A stretch of 64,000 nucleotides of DNA from Perkinsus chesapeaki (lineage: Eukaryota > Perkinsozoa > Perkinsida > Perkinsidae): NCBI GenBank assembly GCA_013115145.1, contig JAAPAO010000088.1, positions 1 to 64,000 of the forward strand, read 5' to 3'. The translations under genes were made by a program, and so were the position numbers. How positions within the stretch are numbered: position 1 is the stretch's first letter; each line of letters begins with the position of its first letter. The notes beneath the pieces are model-generated. The model ran no database searches. It was not told the origin of the DNA and worked only from the letters and a program-made list of their open reading frames with translations. This document shows positions 21,235 through 33,540 of this stretch, piece by piece.

Positions 21235-22196
21235 CCATTTCCAACACGGAAATCTGGTTGGGATGGTGTTCACTTTCGGGCCGTTGTCGCTGTCACCAGC
21301 TCTCCGGGCTACCACTGGAAAGATACGATAGTTCTAGGCGCTTCCTCGGTTATTCTCTGTCTTTCTCAGCCTACTGTGGGAGCATCCGAGACTATCGAGC
21401 GTGCCGCTCGTGCCACAGCGTTAACTAGCGGGCCGCGCTATCACAGGTGGCGCCTAGCCGAGCTGTTGAGGTCTATTGTTGCTCCTAGACACACAACGGC
21501 TGCGGCACTTGCTGCGCTGGAGAGGGCTGTGAAGGAGAAGTCTATACCAGGTATTCATACAAGCTTGGTCCGCATCAGAAATGCTATAAGGAGAGTGAGC
21601 CAGGATGGGGAAGGAAGCTGGCAGCAGCGCGCCACAGGTAGGAGCTCACCTTTCGCGCGCCACGAAACTGATGCGTGTGTATAGGTAACGAACTCAGTGA
21701 AGCTGTGAAGTCGGTGCTGATAGAAGGTGGGGTGAACTCCGACTGCGTTGGCAGGATTCTCCGTGCTCTTGGCTGCGATGTCGACGGGGTGAGTGCGGCC
21801 ACTTCCAGGAGTACCGAGTGTCCTCAGGGGAAGGCTGCTGATGATAATGATGATGACGATCCTTTCATTGGAGGGAACGGCAGAGAGTCCCTGTGTGACC
21901 GGCCGGGGAATCTCGACATGACCAACACCTACTTGGCAGGAGGCACGCCCGTCTGGGGCTTCCCCGAGCCCGTGGGGCCCTTTGAATCTTCTCTATGGTC
22001 TAAAGCTCTGGTCGTCAGGTTCGCATTGCCGGACTCGACGGTCGCATATCATCCAGCAGCGCATACTCCTGTGGTCCCGAGTTCGAGGTACGCCGGTCTA
22101 GCCAACCTGGACAGGATCTGTCTTCTCCAGGGCACCGGCCTTGACTTGGCTGCGGAGAGCATGTATCACATCCTCAGCGACTTGCAATTTCCTTGA
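21235..22196 (+). CDS. Unidentified protein (3' exons clear)
   Basis: An exon starting at an acceptor near 21369 encodes PTVGASETIERAARATALTS and continues through LRSIVAPRHTTAAALAALER, IHTSLVRIRNAIRRVSQD and a GTAGGA donor. The next exon starts at 21682 with NELSEAVKSVLIEGGVNSDC and carries VGRILRALGCDVDG, an acidic run and a Pro-rich C-terminus ending HILSDLQFP at 22196. The intron at about 21637-21682 contains motif A in reverse orientation. The helical segment with ...VKSVLIEGGV...RILRALGC loosely resembles PUB/UBA-type folds, but I cannot assign a family. The start is not determined. Confidence 0.45.
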
Positions 22197-22427
22197 TTCC
22201 TTGGCGTTGCGTGCACCCTTCATGGCTCTACTCGCCCCCCATCCACAGCCGTACAGGAAGGCTCAGCCTTCAAAGCTCTAACGGTCCCTGACTTGAGAGA
22301 AGGAATATTACATTCACATCTTGTTCGTCTCTGAGCCCTTCTTACGCCTCATCCTCATGTCACCCGTTGCGTCGGCGATATTCCCTTCAAGGTCTGCACG
22401 CATGCGCACCATTGTTCCTCACCCGGA

Positions 22428-24285
22428 ATGTCACCTGCTGCTAGTGTCGCATCCTCCCTTGTAGTTAGTACAGCTTCCCCGTGGCCTTCTATGCCGTTAT
22501 CTAACACTCCCCGCACTACCGAGGTTTCCGATGTGATTGAGGTAACCGGAGAGACATGCCCACAGCGTCGAGAGCCCACTGTACACATGATGCTCAACGC
22601 CATGGACTTCAAGCTTGTGGCTAAAGGTGGGCATCGCTCTCGCTTGCTCGGTCTAGGAATTATGGCATGGCCTAGTCGGCACGTAACTCCACCGTCGGCT
22701 TTATTAGACTATCGCTGGCAAGCCATTCTCTCAGGCAAGCTTCCCCAGGAGAGTTGGGACTACCTGTATTCGGGTGCCGGTGACGAATTCACCTTTCAAG
22801 AGAACGAGGCTATGTTTTCACGGTGAGTTCCTTGCCTTCTACTCCCATCCGAGCACGTTGCTTTCTCAGGATAGCCTTCGTTCCGAGAGTGTTACGTAAC
22901 GTGACCAATGTCACTTGCACAACAACTGTGTTGGGCAACGCCTTTGATGTGCCTTTTTATGTCACTGGTATGGCCATGGGGAAGCTCTTCCATGAAGATG
23001 GTGAGATTGCAACGAAGGGCTTCGAATGGATTACATTCAACTTGAATGATTCAAGTTCCGTTTCGAGAGCTCTTTCTGTGGACTTTCCTCTTCCTCGTAG
23101 CACGTGCCATGGTATCCTCCCACGTGCGTCGGTGGAGGGCATGGTTGATGTTTCCATCAGGCGAGAAATGTATGGCTAGCGGTGTCAGCAAATGTGGTGT
23201 TGCTATGGGCTATATGGTTCCAACCCTAGCAAGCTGCGGTGAGGAGCCTTCCCCCTTTCCCCGCCGCCGCCTCCGAGTCCCATTCAGGTTTGCGAAGCAT
23301 TGTTTCTTCAATGGGGCCAGCACTGCCCCGATGGTATCAGCTATGCGCTCATCCTGATGCAAGTGTGACTGATAAAATGATAACACGAATTATTAATTCT
23401 GATTTTACTGCTATGTTCATTACTGTTGACTGCCCTGGAGTCGGCCTTCGTGAACGGGACATGCGCCACAAAGTTGCACAGAATGGGGGCCCACAGGTGG
23501 CCGGATACTCGATAGCCGTGAGCAAGTACCTGGCTTTGGGTATGGACTGGGACACTGTGGCCGAGCTCGCGAAATCAACTAAGACGAAGGCGCAGGGTCG
23601 TGGAAAGGATATTGATATCTTTATTAAAGGGATATCTGCTCGTAAGTGTACTCCTTCTGACTTGGGCTTTTTCTCCCGGCTCGGCCCTTTCAAGCGCTTT
23701 TTCATTGGTTCTTCTATATTCACATTAAATCTCTGTCGTATGAGATAGTATAATATCGGCAGTAGTTATATTATTATACACTTTTCTTCAGCCGCTGATG
23801 CCGTTAAGGCCTACACAGAGCGGGACAGACTGTCCATTCGTGGTATCGTTATATCTAACCACGGCGCCAGGCAGATCGACACTATGAAGAGCGCCGTGCA
23901 ACTACTTTACGAATGTACTCGAGCTCTGAAAAAAGTGAGTGTATCTTTAACGAATAAACGTATGCTTGTATTTCAGGCCGGTTGGCGCGGCCGAGAGGAT
24001 CCACAATTTTCCGTGTTCATGGACGGTGGCGTTCGCCGTGGCACTGACGTGCTGAAGTGCGTCGCTTTGGGAGCCCGAGCTGTCGGCACGGGCAGACCAT
24101 TTATGACCGCCATGGCCGCTTTTGGCGAAGAGGGAATCGCCAGGTTTGTCCGTATTTTACACGAAGAGATTATTACTACTATGAGACTACTGGGTTGCCA
24201 TTCCCTCGAGGAACTTACTGAGGACTTCCTCGACACGAGGGCACTTGACTTCCCTCTTCGAGGATACATCCGTTCTTATCTTTGA
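22428..24285 (+). CDS. FMN-dependent L-2-hydroxyacid oxidase / L-lactate dehydrogenase
   Basis: Seven exons: 22428-22626, 22723-22822, 22870-23000, 23161-23238, 23288-23641, 23792-23934 and 23977-24285. Spliced blocks: LPQESWDYLYSGAGDEFTFQ, IAFVPRVLRNV, YVTGMAMGKLFHEDGEK, MVPTLASCG, MFITVDCPGVGLRERDMRHK, FIKGIS, GIVISNHGARQID, VFMDGGVRRGTDVLKCVALG and ARAVGTGRPF. The catalytic His and substrate Arg (SNHGAR), the active-site Lys (FIKG) and the phosphate-binding DGGVRRG are all present. The family oxidises L-2-hydroxyacids such as lactate or glycolate using FMN. The TVDxPxxGxRExDMR stretch is closest to the fungal cytochrome b2 type. No cytochrome b5 domain precedes it, so electron acceptor and location (cytosol, peroxisome or mitochondrion) are open. 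An ATG at 22358 could be an alternative start. Confidence 0.85.
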
Positions 24286-24872
24286 GGTAACCCTCATACA
24301 CGACGATCACCACCAATTCTGTCACTAATGGCTTCCGACGCCAATTTTATCTAGGAGGCTCCTATTCAAACATCTAATGATCGGCTTGCTCATATCATCA
24401 GCCTGCTTTGTCTATAAGTGTTATTGCGTTACCGAGTGAAATGGGCAGTACTATCGTTCGATAAGCTGATACCTCTATCAGTCACAAACCCTTTATGATG
24501 ATAAGTACCATCAAATGTGCTCCCTTCCTCAAAGACTCCTACGTGTAGCTATTTCATACAGTTACCTCCTCCTGTGCTTTGGACCATGATGTATATTGTA
24601 CCCTTGCCTGCTCGCAAGTTGTTTCGGAGGGAATGCTTTTCGATTTACCTGTTGCATTCACGAGTGCTGCCGACATTTTAATATCAAGTGCAACCCATTT
24701 AGACAGGATTGTATTCTGGCTCATCCAAAGGGAGTTACTGCAATAGTTATGTGAGGTTATGATTCCAGCTGTTGTGTTTTCCTGCGTTCGAGCTCTAGAT
24801 GCTTTACTGCAAGCAACTCAACAAGCATGTGAAATACACGTAACAATCAAATGCTTAGAAAATTGAGCCATC
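24286..24872. other. Convergent intergenic spacer
   Basis: About 590 nt between the 3' ends of the FMN oxidase (plus) and LUC7-like gene 1 (minus). No ORF or repeat of note. Confidence 0.5.
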
Positions 24873-27135
24873 TTACTCCCGGCTGCGATCTTTGCGATCT
24901 CGAGATCGCGAACGGTGATGACGGCGGCTCTTCTCGCTGCTGCTATGACGGTGCTTAGACTTTTTCGACCCTGGAAAATCATCGTATTCTCAACCGTGAA
25001 GCGGCGGAATATCTTACGCATTTTTGAGAGGTGCGTTCTCCAGTCCTCAACCTCGCATTTATAATCTTCCGCCTTCCGCTGACCTTCAGTTCCATTCTTT
25101 GGCTGCGGACTCTCCTCAACTGGCGGAGCTGCCGGTTGTGGCTGAGCTGCTGGCGGGGACCTACAAACCATGTTTACATTGTTAAAGGAGCGCACGAGGC
25201 ACCTGGGCTCGACGGGGCGCCTTTCGTGAGGAGCCTCTCTTGTAGAGGAAGCGATGCCGCGATTCGAGGCGAACTTTTCTTTGAGTAGCTTACTGGTCTC
25301 TTTGATCTTGGCCCAACCTTGGTGCTGTTTACCTCTGCCATAGATGAGATAACAATAACAATATTAACAACAAGCGGAACGGATCCTCCACTCACTCCTG
25401 TGGACAACTGCGTGTATTAAAGATTCCCTGCTCACAGAACAGCAGCCCCATCAATACTGAGGAAGCAAATGCTTCTCTTCAAACCATCTTCACCGACGCC
25501 CCAACCGCCATCGAGACCTCGCCGCCCTTCCTCACCTTGCATGCTCGTGGGTCTCCAAGGTGATACGGGAATCATTCTCATTAAGCGTGACCAGGCAGCC
25601 GCAGACGTCACACACGAATTCAGTGCGAGTCATATTAAGATATTTCTCGCCGCTTAGCTCACGAATTTTATCATTTAACGGGTCGATCTGGCAAGGAAGA
25701 AAAGTCACGCGCCACGAAATTCAAAACGTTGTTGCCTGTCCCATCTTCTGCTCGGACTCAATTAGACGTCCTTGTTCAGCGAGGCCTTCCGCGTCCTTCA
25801 CCACCTTCCGAATTCTAGTCTAAAAACAGGTAACAGAATATCTATCTCATCTACTCGTGAAGGACAATAAAGAGAGAGGCAACTGCACTATGGCCGTTGT
25901 AGAGACCGGTAATGATGACCAACGCCTTAAAACAGGAACCTTGCATTGCCCGAATGCCTCCGAAAAAATAAGTTCGGAGAAGTCCATTCTATTTCTGTGC
26001 TTAATAATTCTCCTGCGAAGTAGCGCCTGTACTATATAATGTAGTATATAGGTACTCAATACATACCAACTTACCGACTAGAAATTCACCCTTCTGGGGT
26101 TTTGCGTTCTGAGTACCACCGGGGCCTCCTCGCTCTCTCTTAGCATGTCCTACGTGTTCCTCCTCCCCGAAAACATATATGCACTCATTTTCAGCTTCTA
26201 ATTGCCTCTCTTAGAGGTTAGAATCACAACCCTCTTTTCCAAATCATCGAAACAACCTCGAAAAGTTTCCAAAGCAGCGCTCGCTTTGGACCCTTGTTTA
26301 CTATTAGTTAACTTATTCACTCATAATTCATATAAGTATAACTACTCCCCCACCCACCTTAAGCTCCTCTATTTTTTCCACATTCTGAGCAGGGACCTCT
26401 ATATCAGGTATCTCAGTAGTAACCCTGGCCTTTGCTGAGCATCAATGACAGTAAGCCCTTCTTCATCTTCTGTGCCCTGTCCCTCTGCTCACCTCTTCGT
26501 ATTTTCTGTGCCAACTGTGTCTCCATGTATTCACAATAGCTCAACAATTTACGTTCATACCTACCATCACAATTTATCATTCCATAACAATTATTAGCCT
26601 CACGGAAGGCTCCACCGAGTCACCATAACAAATACGCTCTATAGTGCTGGAAAATGCAGAAGGTCTATAGTGCTGGAAAATGCAGAAGGTCTTTAATTTA
26701 GGAAAATGCAGAATTTGGGAAAATGCAGAAAATCCGTTCATGTGAGGTCAGTGTGAAAATCGACCACATGTCTTTTTTCGTTGAGACAGGTAGGTGACCG
26801 CATGCATTCCGACTCTGCCCGTCCCTTACCTGTCGATGATAGCTTGCTTTTCACGACCGTCTTCCATTTGATCGAATTGGAACTTGGTGTACTCACAATG
26901 CTCCTTGCCGCATGATCCCATATAAGCTCGAGTGTTCACAAACAGCTCGTTGGGGCTGAAAAATGCCATAGTGGGGGAAGGGCGGCAGATTACCGTACCA
27001 GAAATCCACGAGATAATACGGGCAGTATTGATCCTGAGTAAACCAATTAATCTTTTTTTCGGACCCTTTGGACTTCGCCGTAGCGTTCCGGTCTCTCCCC
27101 ATCAACTGGTCGAGAAGGGCTCGAGCTTCCTCCAT
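24873..27135 (-). CDS. LUC7L: LUC7-like U1 snRNP-associated splicing factor, copy 1
   Basis: Starts at ATG 27135 with MEEARALLDQLMGRDRN. Removing a 43-nt intron restores the first zinc finger, CPYYLVDFCPNELFVNTRAY, with the C and H of SCGKEHCEYTKFQFD. Later exons give YERKLLSYCEYMETQLAQKI, then KARVTTEIPDIEVPAQNVEK, then a coiled-coil helix, and IDPLNDKIRELSGEKYLN-like sequence leading to the second C2H2 finger. The last exon is an RS-type tail, SRRHHRSRSRDRKDRSRE, with TAA at 24873-24875. LUC7 proteins sit in U1 snRNP and influence 5' splice-site choice in the nucleus. One intron (about 25693-25740) begins GC rather than GT and contains motif A. The intron between the first finger and the Y-E-R-K exon holds a short tandem repeat. 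Confidence 0.85.
26638..26740. repeat. 26-bp tandem repeat in LUC7-like 1 intron
   Basis: Two exact 26-bp copies (CTATAGTGCTGGAAAATGCA core), followed by two more degenerate GGAAAATGCAGAA units. All lie within the longest intron of LUC7-like copy 1. Confidence 0.75.
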
Positions 27136-27372
27136 TGTACGGTAGAAATAAAATCGCTCTCGAAAAGTGAGGTCATGTGCATGCGTGCAGAATCATACCG
27201 TAATTCTCACAAGTAAAGAGCATATGGCATGCAGGTATTCCTAGGCGCGCGAGAATTCTGCTTGCTCATGCGTGCAGAAATTAGCCTCGTGAATAAGCGT
27301 GGTTCGTAATGCTGACACCATCGGTGATCCACTGAACTGATATAAAGCCGACTGGGAGATAGTTAACAACAG

Positions 27373-27398
27373 ACAGTAGTAGTAGTAGTAGTAGTAGC

Positions 27399-27448
<50 letters not shown>

Positions 27449-27449
27449 A
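27373..27449. repeat. TAG/CTA trinucleotide microsatellite
   Basis: About 25 TAG units with one CAG interruption, between the two LUC7-like genes. It is therefore 3' of copy 2 and 5' of copy 1. Confidence 0.95.
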
Positions 27450-27539
27450 GGTTATTGTTGTTATTAGGTACTGAGCGCAAGAAGGTGAGTGGTAGAAGGA
27501 AACGCGTAAAGGCTATTTGACAGAATAAGGTAAAAGCAA

Positions 27540-30500
27540 CTAAGCTGAAGGAGGTGGCGGCAATTCCTGAGATTCCTTAGTGGTAGAATGTACGCTATCT
27601 CGACTTCTACTTCGAGTTCTGCTCTCCGCTCGAGAGGAGGAGGAAGCATTCTTGCTCGCATCGTGGTCATCATGGTGATGGTGGTGACGATGATGTCTCT
27701 TTTGCCGAGTACCTGCCATCGAATTCAAGGTTGAATGATTGACCTCCGCCGGCAGTAGACCAAACCCGCTCATAATAAGGTCGGATGATAAACAGTTAAT
27801 CGATCACATAAGCAACGAACATATGGTGCTCAAAAAAAGATGTCTATCGATCGGAGACTTTGCAAAGCCGTTCTCCATACCCAGTCGGACGACGAGCATG
27901 GCATCCAAGAATTGTAGGCGATTTTAGAAAAATACGGTATGAAACCTACGCATTTTAGCTAGGTAGTCCCTCCAGTCCTCGACCTTCTCCTTGTACTCCT
28001 CAGACGTCCGCGATATGCTAGCGCTGGCCGTCGACCCATTCCGACGTGATGAAGTTGATGCCTCCGAAGCCGGCGGGGGTGATGATGGCCTGATCAGAAC
28101 AGGTCCGCGGTAAAATGCGCATGCGTGCAAAGATTCTTCCAACTTTTTAAGTGGGCGGATGCTGCACGAGACGCGTTAGGATATATGCCAAATGGTCGTC
28201 TGTAAATCCGAGTCAACTCCAAAAAATCGCGATCGATTTCGCAAACTGCTTCGGAAAGGAATTCCTGCCGAGGAAGACAAACAGACAAGCCAGCGCTCGG
28301 TGTGAGAGGGAAAAATTCGCTGCGTCGGAAAAGCTACTGTAAAGATCCTTTACTGAAAAGTGCAGCGAGTTCTTACGGCTGCTCCTCGTTGGCTGCTGGG
28401 GCCTCGCGGGTGGGGACTGGAGTGGCTGGGGTTGAAGAGAGAGGTGGGCGGTTGTTCAAGAATTTCTCCCGAAGAATGGAGATTGTCTCACGAATCTTAG
28501 CCCACCCTTGATGCTGTTTACCCCTGAACGAGAAAAGAATCCAAGGTCGAGCGTGCAACATACAAAGAACGTCAACCTTGCACGAGATGAAAAAGCCAAG
28601 CACGCGATATAAGTTGAGCAAGCAAAGAGGCCAACCGAGAAAGAAAGAGGTAGACAATGCAAGATACAAAAAAGGTTAATCATGCAAGATACAGAAGAGG
28701 TTGATCATGCAAGATACAAAAGAGGTTGCCCATGCAAGATACAAGAGAGCTTGATCATGCAAGATACAAAAGAAGTAAGCCGCCGTTCTTACCGTGCATG
28801 CTCATGATTCTCTACGTTAGCTTTCGGATCATTCTCATTAAGTGTGACCAGAACTCCACAGACGTCACAGACAAACTCCGTACGCGTCATCATCATATAC
28901 TTCTCGCCACTCAACTCACGAATCTTCGCATTTAACGGCTCTGCCTGAAACACATGCACAAGACTAAACTTCCCGCGCGCCACAAAATTCAGCTCTCCAC
29001 CTGTCCCATTTTCTTTTCCGATTGAGCAATGTGCCCTTTCTCGGCGAGCTCCTCCGCATCTTTGACGATTTTATGAATGCGGACCTGAGGAAAGATGAAA
29101 CCGTCACAACCAGCCAAACGGAAGAATCCAAAAAAAGTTGGACGGGAAGCAAATAAAAAATAAAATCGATCAACCGTTTCAAATACTAATCAACTGCTCA
29201 CATCACCCGACTCATCAAATTGCCATCGAGCAGATTGCTCCACGTTATTTTTGGGAGAGCGGGACAAAGCCTCCCGGTACAGCATCGAGTATGATACAGA
29301 TATTAAGATATACTTTTCCCTATGAAGGTCGTCATAGGGAAATGATTTTCATCTTTGTGGGGGATGTTAGCTCACCTTGAGTCCTTCAATCTGTTCCTTG
29401 TTCTGCGGAGGAATCTCTATATCCGGTATTTCAGCAGTCACTCTAGCTTTACCTGAGAGACAATAACAACAACAGTCCATCTCAACTGGGAAGAATTTAA
29501 ACGACTTAATAATAACTATTGTACAAGGAATCATCCAATATAGCGTTGTTCATCCGTATGTGGCATTCATCAAGTAATGTCAAATTTGGAGCAGCCCAGG
29601 CGCAGTGTGTTCGCGGATCGTTATTCTTCCACTAGTAACATATTTCCTATCAAACTCCTCTCTATTATATCTCCTCCTCTGTATCACTAGTAACATATTT
29701 CCTATCAAACTCCTCTCTATTATATCTCCTCCTCTGTATCACTAGTAACATATTCCCCATCAAACTCCTTTCTATTATATCTCCTCCTCCTTCTCTGTAT
29801 CACTAGTACTACTTCCTCTCTTTACCTCCCCCTTTTACCTCTCCTTATCTTGTGTGCCAACTGTGTCTCCAAGTACTCCAGGAAGCTTAGTAGTTCTCGA
29901 GAATATCTGATACCAAAAACATCAAATCTAATAATGCAAAAAATTCATGTGAAGTAGGAAAATTTTTTCTTAAGAAATATATAACGCAGTTTTCACTATC
30001 ATTTACGTTTAATAATATAATATACGAAACTAAATATATTCGTTGATAAATCAATAATTAGACATGATAATATACTATTATTCCGTCACGCGCCACTTAA
30101 TTCCTCCAGTGCTACTACTACTACTTGTCCACAACAGCTCTCTTCTCTGGACAATCCTCCCATTCATCGAAGCGTGATTTGGTGTACTCGCAATGCTCCT
30201 TCCTGCAAGGGCCCATGTCAGCTTTGGTGTTAACGAAGAGATCGTGGGGGCTGAACAAAGTCGAAGAATTATCATTTCCCGTCCTAGTGCCAATCAGACT
30301 TGTCGCTAGAAGGACCTGGTCATGAAAGCGCGATTTTGCTGATGTCAAATGCGGGGAGCGATACCATCTTCATTTTGGTAGACTGATTATCCCTCTCTCC
30401 AAGACCTACCAAAAGTCGACTAAGTAAAATGGGCAGTATCTGGTCTGTGTCATCCAATCTATCTTCCTCTCAACAGTCTTCTTTTTCTCAGCTGCTGAGG

Positions 30501-30552
30501 CATTCCTATCCCTGCCCATGAGTTGGTCCAATAATGCTCTGGCCTCCTCCAT
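27540..30552 (-). CDS. LUC7L: LUC7-like U1 snRNP-associated splicing factor, copy 2
   Basis: Tandem paralogue directly upstream of copy 1. ATG 30552 opens MEEARALLDQLMGRDRN; exon 1 ends at 30410. Exon 2 (30250-30125) encodes PHDLFVNTKADMGPCRKEHC and EYTKSRFDEWEDCPEK. Next come YSRELLSFLEYLETQLAHKI, KARVTAEIPDIEIPPQNKEQ and the helix VRIHKIVKDAEELAEKGHIA. Then follow AEPLNAKIRELSGEKYMMMT and the second finger CDVCGVLVTLNE...HEHARGKQHQGW. The tail is Pro/Ser-rich, then His-rich, then RS-rich (RTRSRSRD), stopping at 27540-27542. The N- and C-terminal fingers recognise U1 snRNA and the 5' splice site in the family. Introns contain motif A at two places and motif C at one. Divergence from copy 1 is moderate in the domains and complete in the tail, so the duplication is not recent. 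Confidence 0.85.
28655..28785. repeat. 25-nt tandem repeat in LUC7-like 2 intron
   Basis: About five copies of a unit around CATGCAAGATACAAAAGAGG. It lies in the intron just after the EHAR exon. A related single copy occurs at about 35440-35470 (CGTGCAAGATACAATAGAGG). Confidence 0.8.
29632..29805. repeat. 55-bp tandem repeat in LUC7-like 2 intron
   Basis: Three copies of a unit starting CACTAGTAACATATTTCCTA. The first two are almost identical and the third is slightly diverged. On the gene strand the repeat is purine-rich. Confidence 0.85.
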
Positions 30553-30769
30553 AACAACAAGTAAAGGGAAATATACGTTAACTGTGTAAGAGGACAATAA
30601 TACACCAGCTACAGTATAATCGAAGGCTCCACAGGGCATCGATATACTCGAGGGAGTTGGTGTTAATGTGGCAAAACTTCAACGCGAGAGATCGATGAGG
30701 CGGTGAAAAAATCAAGTGATTCAACGAATTAAATAAGTAAACCTAAGAACGCTTCAGAATGGTTCCGTC

Positions 30770-32260
30770 AGACATCGTGCGGCTTAGGACAGTGAGAAGA
30801 TGCGCCAGCGCACGCGTGCGCGAAATGGCACAAGAATTAACCTCGACCGTATCTTGTACGCTTAGCCCCAAGATACGTCAATACGTACATACAAGGATCC
30901 CACTTACTAAAACAAACTCTACCGAGACGACTGCCCGTGCGAGAAGCTTCTACAATACCGCGCGCCACGAAATTATGTTACGAAGTGTCATATACACATT
31001 GGTTGCTGCACGCGTGCGCTTTTGCCGTCTCTCTTCTTCGATTGGGGCTTCGATGCTGGCGCCTTGTTGTCGGTCGATAGAACTCGCAAAGATCTGATGG
31101 TCTCAGCAGCAGGAGAATGAGCTGAGAAATACCTCTCCTGGGATTCGAACCGGGGACCTTTTGCTTACCCCACTTCCCAACAAACGGGTTTCCTTTATCG
31201 AGCGAGCGAAGCCCTGCCGGCTCGAGAGCCCGCGAGCTTGCACTGATCGCCTGAAACTTGCATTCAAGCTCCACAGAAAGATTCCGTTTCTCACCTTGCG
31301 CGGTGCGCACTCTGTAGATTTTGCGCATGCGTGCGGTTGAGGATACTCATCCGGCACTTTGCGGCCTCCCACGGTACTCTACCAATAACATGCTCGAAAA
31401 TCTTCCTTTCCGTTTACCCACCGTCGAGGTGTGTCCGTTCGATCGCCGCCGAATCATCAGCGTTTGCAGGGAGACTGGAGATACGTGAGCAGACGCCACT
31501 CGGGACGCGCTCGGAGTTGACCTGCAGAATGCCTCATAGGAAATCGGCGGGTTAGTCGTATTTTGATCTCCGCAAATTCAATTGCTTAGAAAAATGCGAA
31601 TGTCTACTAGACACGGGGAGGCACAGAGGAACTTCAAACGGTTGATGCCATCAACCGTTACCGTAAGGAATGTGCTTGAGGCGAACAAGTCAAGCTTCTA
31701 CACATCCAGACTGGTCAAAAGAAACTCAGAGCGGCGCCATCTTTTCGACCAGTCTATAATAATTTCGCCAAGGAATGCGACTTCTCTTTTAAGTCCATAA
31801 ACTTATTTTCCAAGCGCGGCAGCTCATTCCACGGAGGCTCACCTCGTTCGGCCATCAAACACATGTCCAAGAGGCGTCAACAGTTCACTCGCACGAGGTG
31901 GAGCTCTGAAAGATACGCATACTGAGAATCTTGCGAGTGCGATCTTAGCCTCACCGGATGCTCCCAAACGTAAGTAGAGGGTCTCCACCCGACGGAAAGA
32001 GAATCGAGTCCTGAAAACTCGTGAGTAATTTCGTGGCGCAGTGACAAACTGACCATATCCGGTGTCGTAGATGTTCTCCTTGGCGCATTATTCGCCACAG
32101 TCCCCAACGGCGTAGTTATTGTATTTTGCTCCAAGCAAAAATGGAACGCGCAATACCTAAAATACACCTGCTGGGATTCGAACCCGGGACCGTCTCTACC
32201 CAACTCGTAAACGTACTATAATATAATACTCGCGGCTAGCCTACATCGAACGGAGTTTCA
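30770..32260 (-). CDS. Unidentified multi-exon gene, each intron with a different shared motif
   Basis: Coding exons inferred on the minus strand from paired splice sites. An exon at about 32156-32067 encodes YCAFHFCLEQNTITTPLGTV; the next (about 32023-31955) encodes LDSLSVGWRPSTYVWEHP; the next starts YAYLSELHLVRV. Further down, ...SLDKGNPFVGKW is joined across the intron 31122-31168 to AHSPAAETIRSLRVLSTDNK and a basic segment. Introns 32157-32199 and 31122-31168 are tRNA-like (D). About 32023-32066 is motif A reversed, 31922-31954 is motif F, and about 30950-31010 combines C and A. I do not recognise the protein; it may be two genes. Confidence 0.35.
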
Positions 32261-32429
32261 TATCAGATATCTTCTTCTACTAGGAAACAGAAGCCCTCTC
32301 TGTATATATCAACGACTTAACGATACAAAAAATATGTACGGTACAAATTGTACCTTGCTCTACCATATGTCCCTACCATAATGCCTTCCGTATCTTGAGT
32401 CGTCGACGAAAAATGAAAAAAATGTATAG

Positions 32430-33540
32430 CAATCTGGCTCGCACTGTAGAACCGCTAGGCCTACTTCTGACACCGGATTGCACTGATAGCATTCCTCGTT
32501 TCTATTTCCCCAACAGGCACAAAATAATTAATTTGAGATATCGTACGCAAGTGACCCCCTGCTATCTTACTCATGAGACTTTATATTTACGTTCCACTGC
32601 AGCACGTCCGCCAATACAAATGCCTCCAACTTCTTAAGGCGATACAGCGGAGGGCCACCACCATAGGCACCAAGGTGAATCAATCCACATCTGATAGAAA
32701 AAGGGATAATAGCGTCACGCGCCACGAAACCTACTTGCTGAGATAAATAAAACAATCTTGCAAATTGGACAAAAACAAACAATAATCCTCCCACACCTGA
32801 AACGACAAAACGCCTCGACTAGGATTTGAACTCACGCCCTTTTGGTAAACAAATCAAGTTATTACCTTGCAGGCCAAAAAGACGCTAATTGCGACGATAA
32901 TACGCCAGTTCCAATCCCTCATGCATACGTTCTCAGCGAACCGACAGGCATAAACGGCTGCTACGACTATAAGCTCATTGCAGCAGGAGAAAAACCTAAT
33001 AACACAGAAATGACAAAAACCCGAAACCCACGAAATTCGGGTTTCCCGAGCGAATGAAAAATCCAATGTAAGGACCACTGTTACCAATCGTGCACCCCCC
33101 TTAGAGATACGGGCTAGTTACGACAATGAAGACCACCCAAGAGGGAGTTAGAAGTAATAGGAAATAAAAGGTAATAGAAAATAAAAGGCAATAGGAAATA
33201 AAAGGTAATAGGAAATAAAAGGTAATAGGAAATAAAAGGTAATAGGAAATAAAAGGTAATAGAAAATAAAAGGTAATAGGAAATAAAAGGTAATAGGAAA
33301 TAAAAGGTTTCACTTGTTGTTGATGTTGTTATTGCTATTCCTGTTCCTCCCATACCTAACACACTCCCTTAGATAGCCTTGTATCTCATATAGCGGCACT
33401 GGTACTGGTGGACCACTCAATAACTTCCTTTTATGTTCCAACTCAGAATGTGCTGCCAATGGATTCAAACATGCGCAACATTCTTTAATAGAGAATGCAG
33501 GCACCGAACGAAACCTGACCTCAAAAATGACCGGATTCAT
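32430..33540 (-). CDS. Cyclin-box protein (cyclin Y / Pho80-like)
   Basis: ATG 33540 opens MNPVIFEVRFRSVPAFSIKE; the exon ends VPLYEIQGYLRECVR before a GTATGG donor. After a repeat-filled intron the cyclin box follows: LIVVAAVYACRFAENVCM, then RDWNWRIIVAISVFLACK, then VWEDYCLFLSNLQDCFIYLS, then LKKLEAFVLADVLQWNVNIK. The order (x-I-V-A-x-V-Y...NWR...FLACKVWED...FLxxLxWNVN) is that of the cyclin Y and Pho80/PCL groups, which activate PCTAIRE/Pho85-type kinases. Intron 32797-32865 holds a tRNA-like T-arm and the next intron holds motif A. The 3' end below about 32560 is not resolved. Confidence 0.7.
33154..33309. repeat. 17-bp tandem repeat in cyclin intron
   Basis: About nine copies of a unit near AGGAAATAAAAGGTAAT, with single-base variants (AGAAAAT). 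It makes up most of the cyclin gene's first intron, pyrimidine-rich on the gene strand. Confidence 0.9.

Noticed and set aside
27241-27480. Tyrosine-rich ORF on the minus strand
   Set aside because: It is only the translation of the CTA/TAG microsatellite.
26640-30100. CRISPR-like arrays (spaced repeats)
   Set aside because: The repeats are head-to-tail minisatellites without unique spacers, within eukaryotic introns.
31122-31168. tRNA gene on the minus strand
   Set aside because: Only the T-arm and 3' acceptor-like part are present. There is no D arm or anticodon arm, and GT/AG ends fit an intron.
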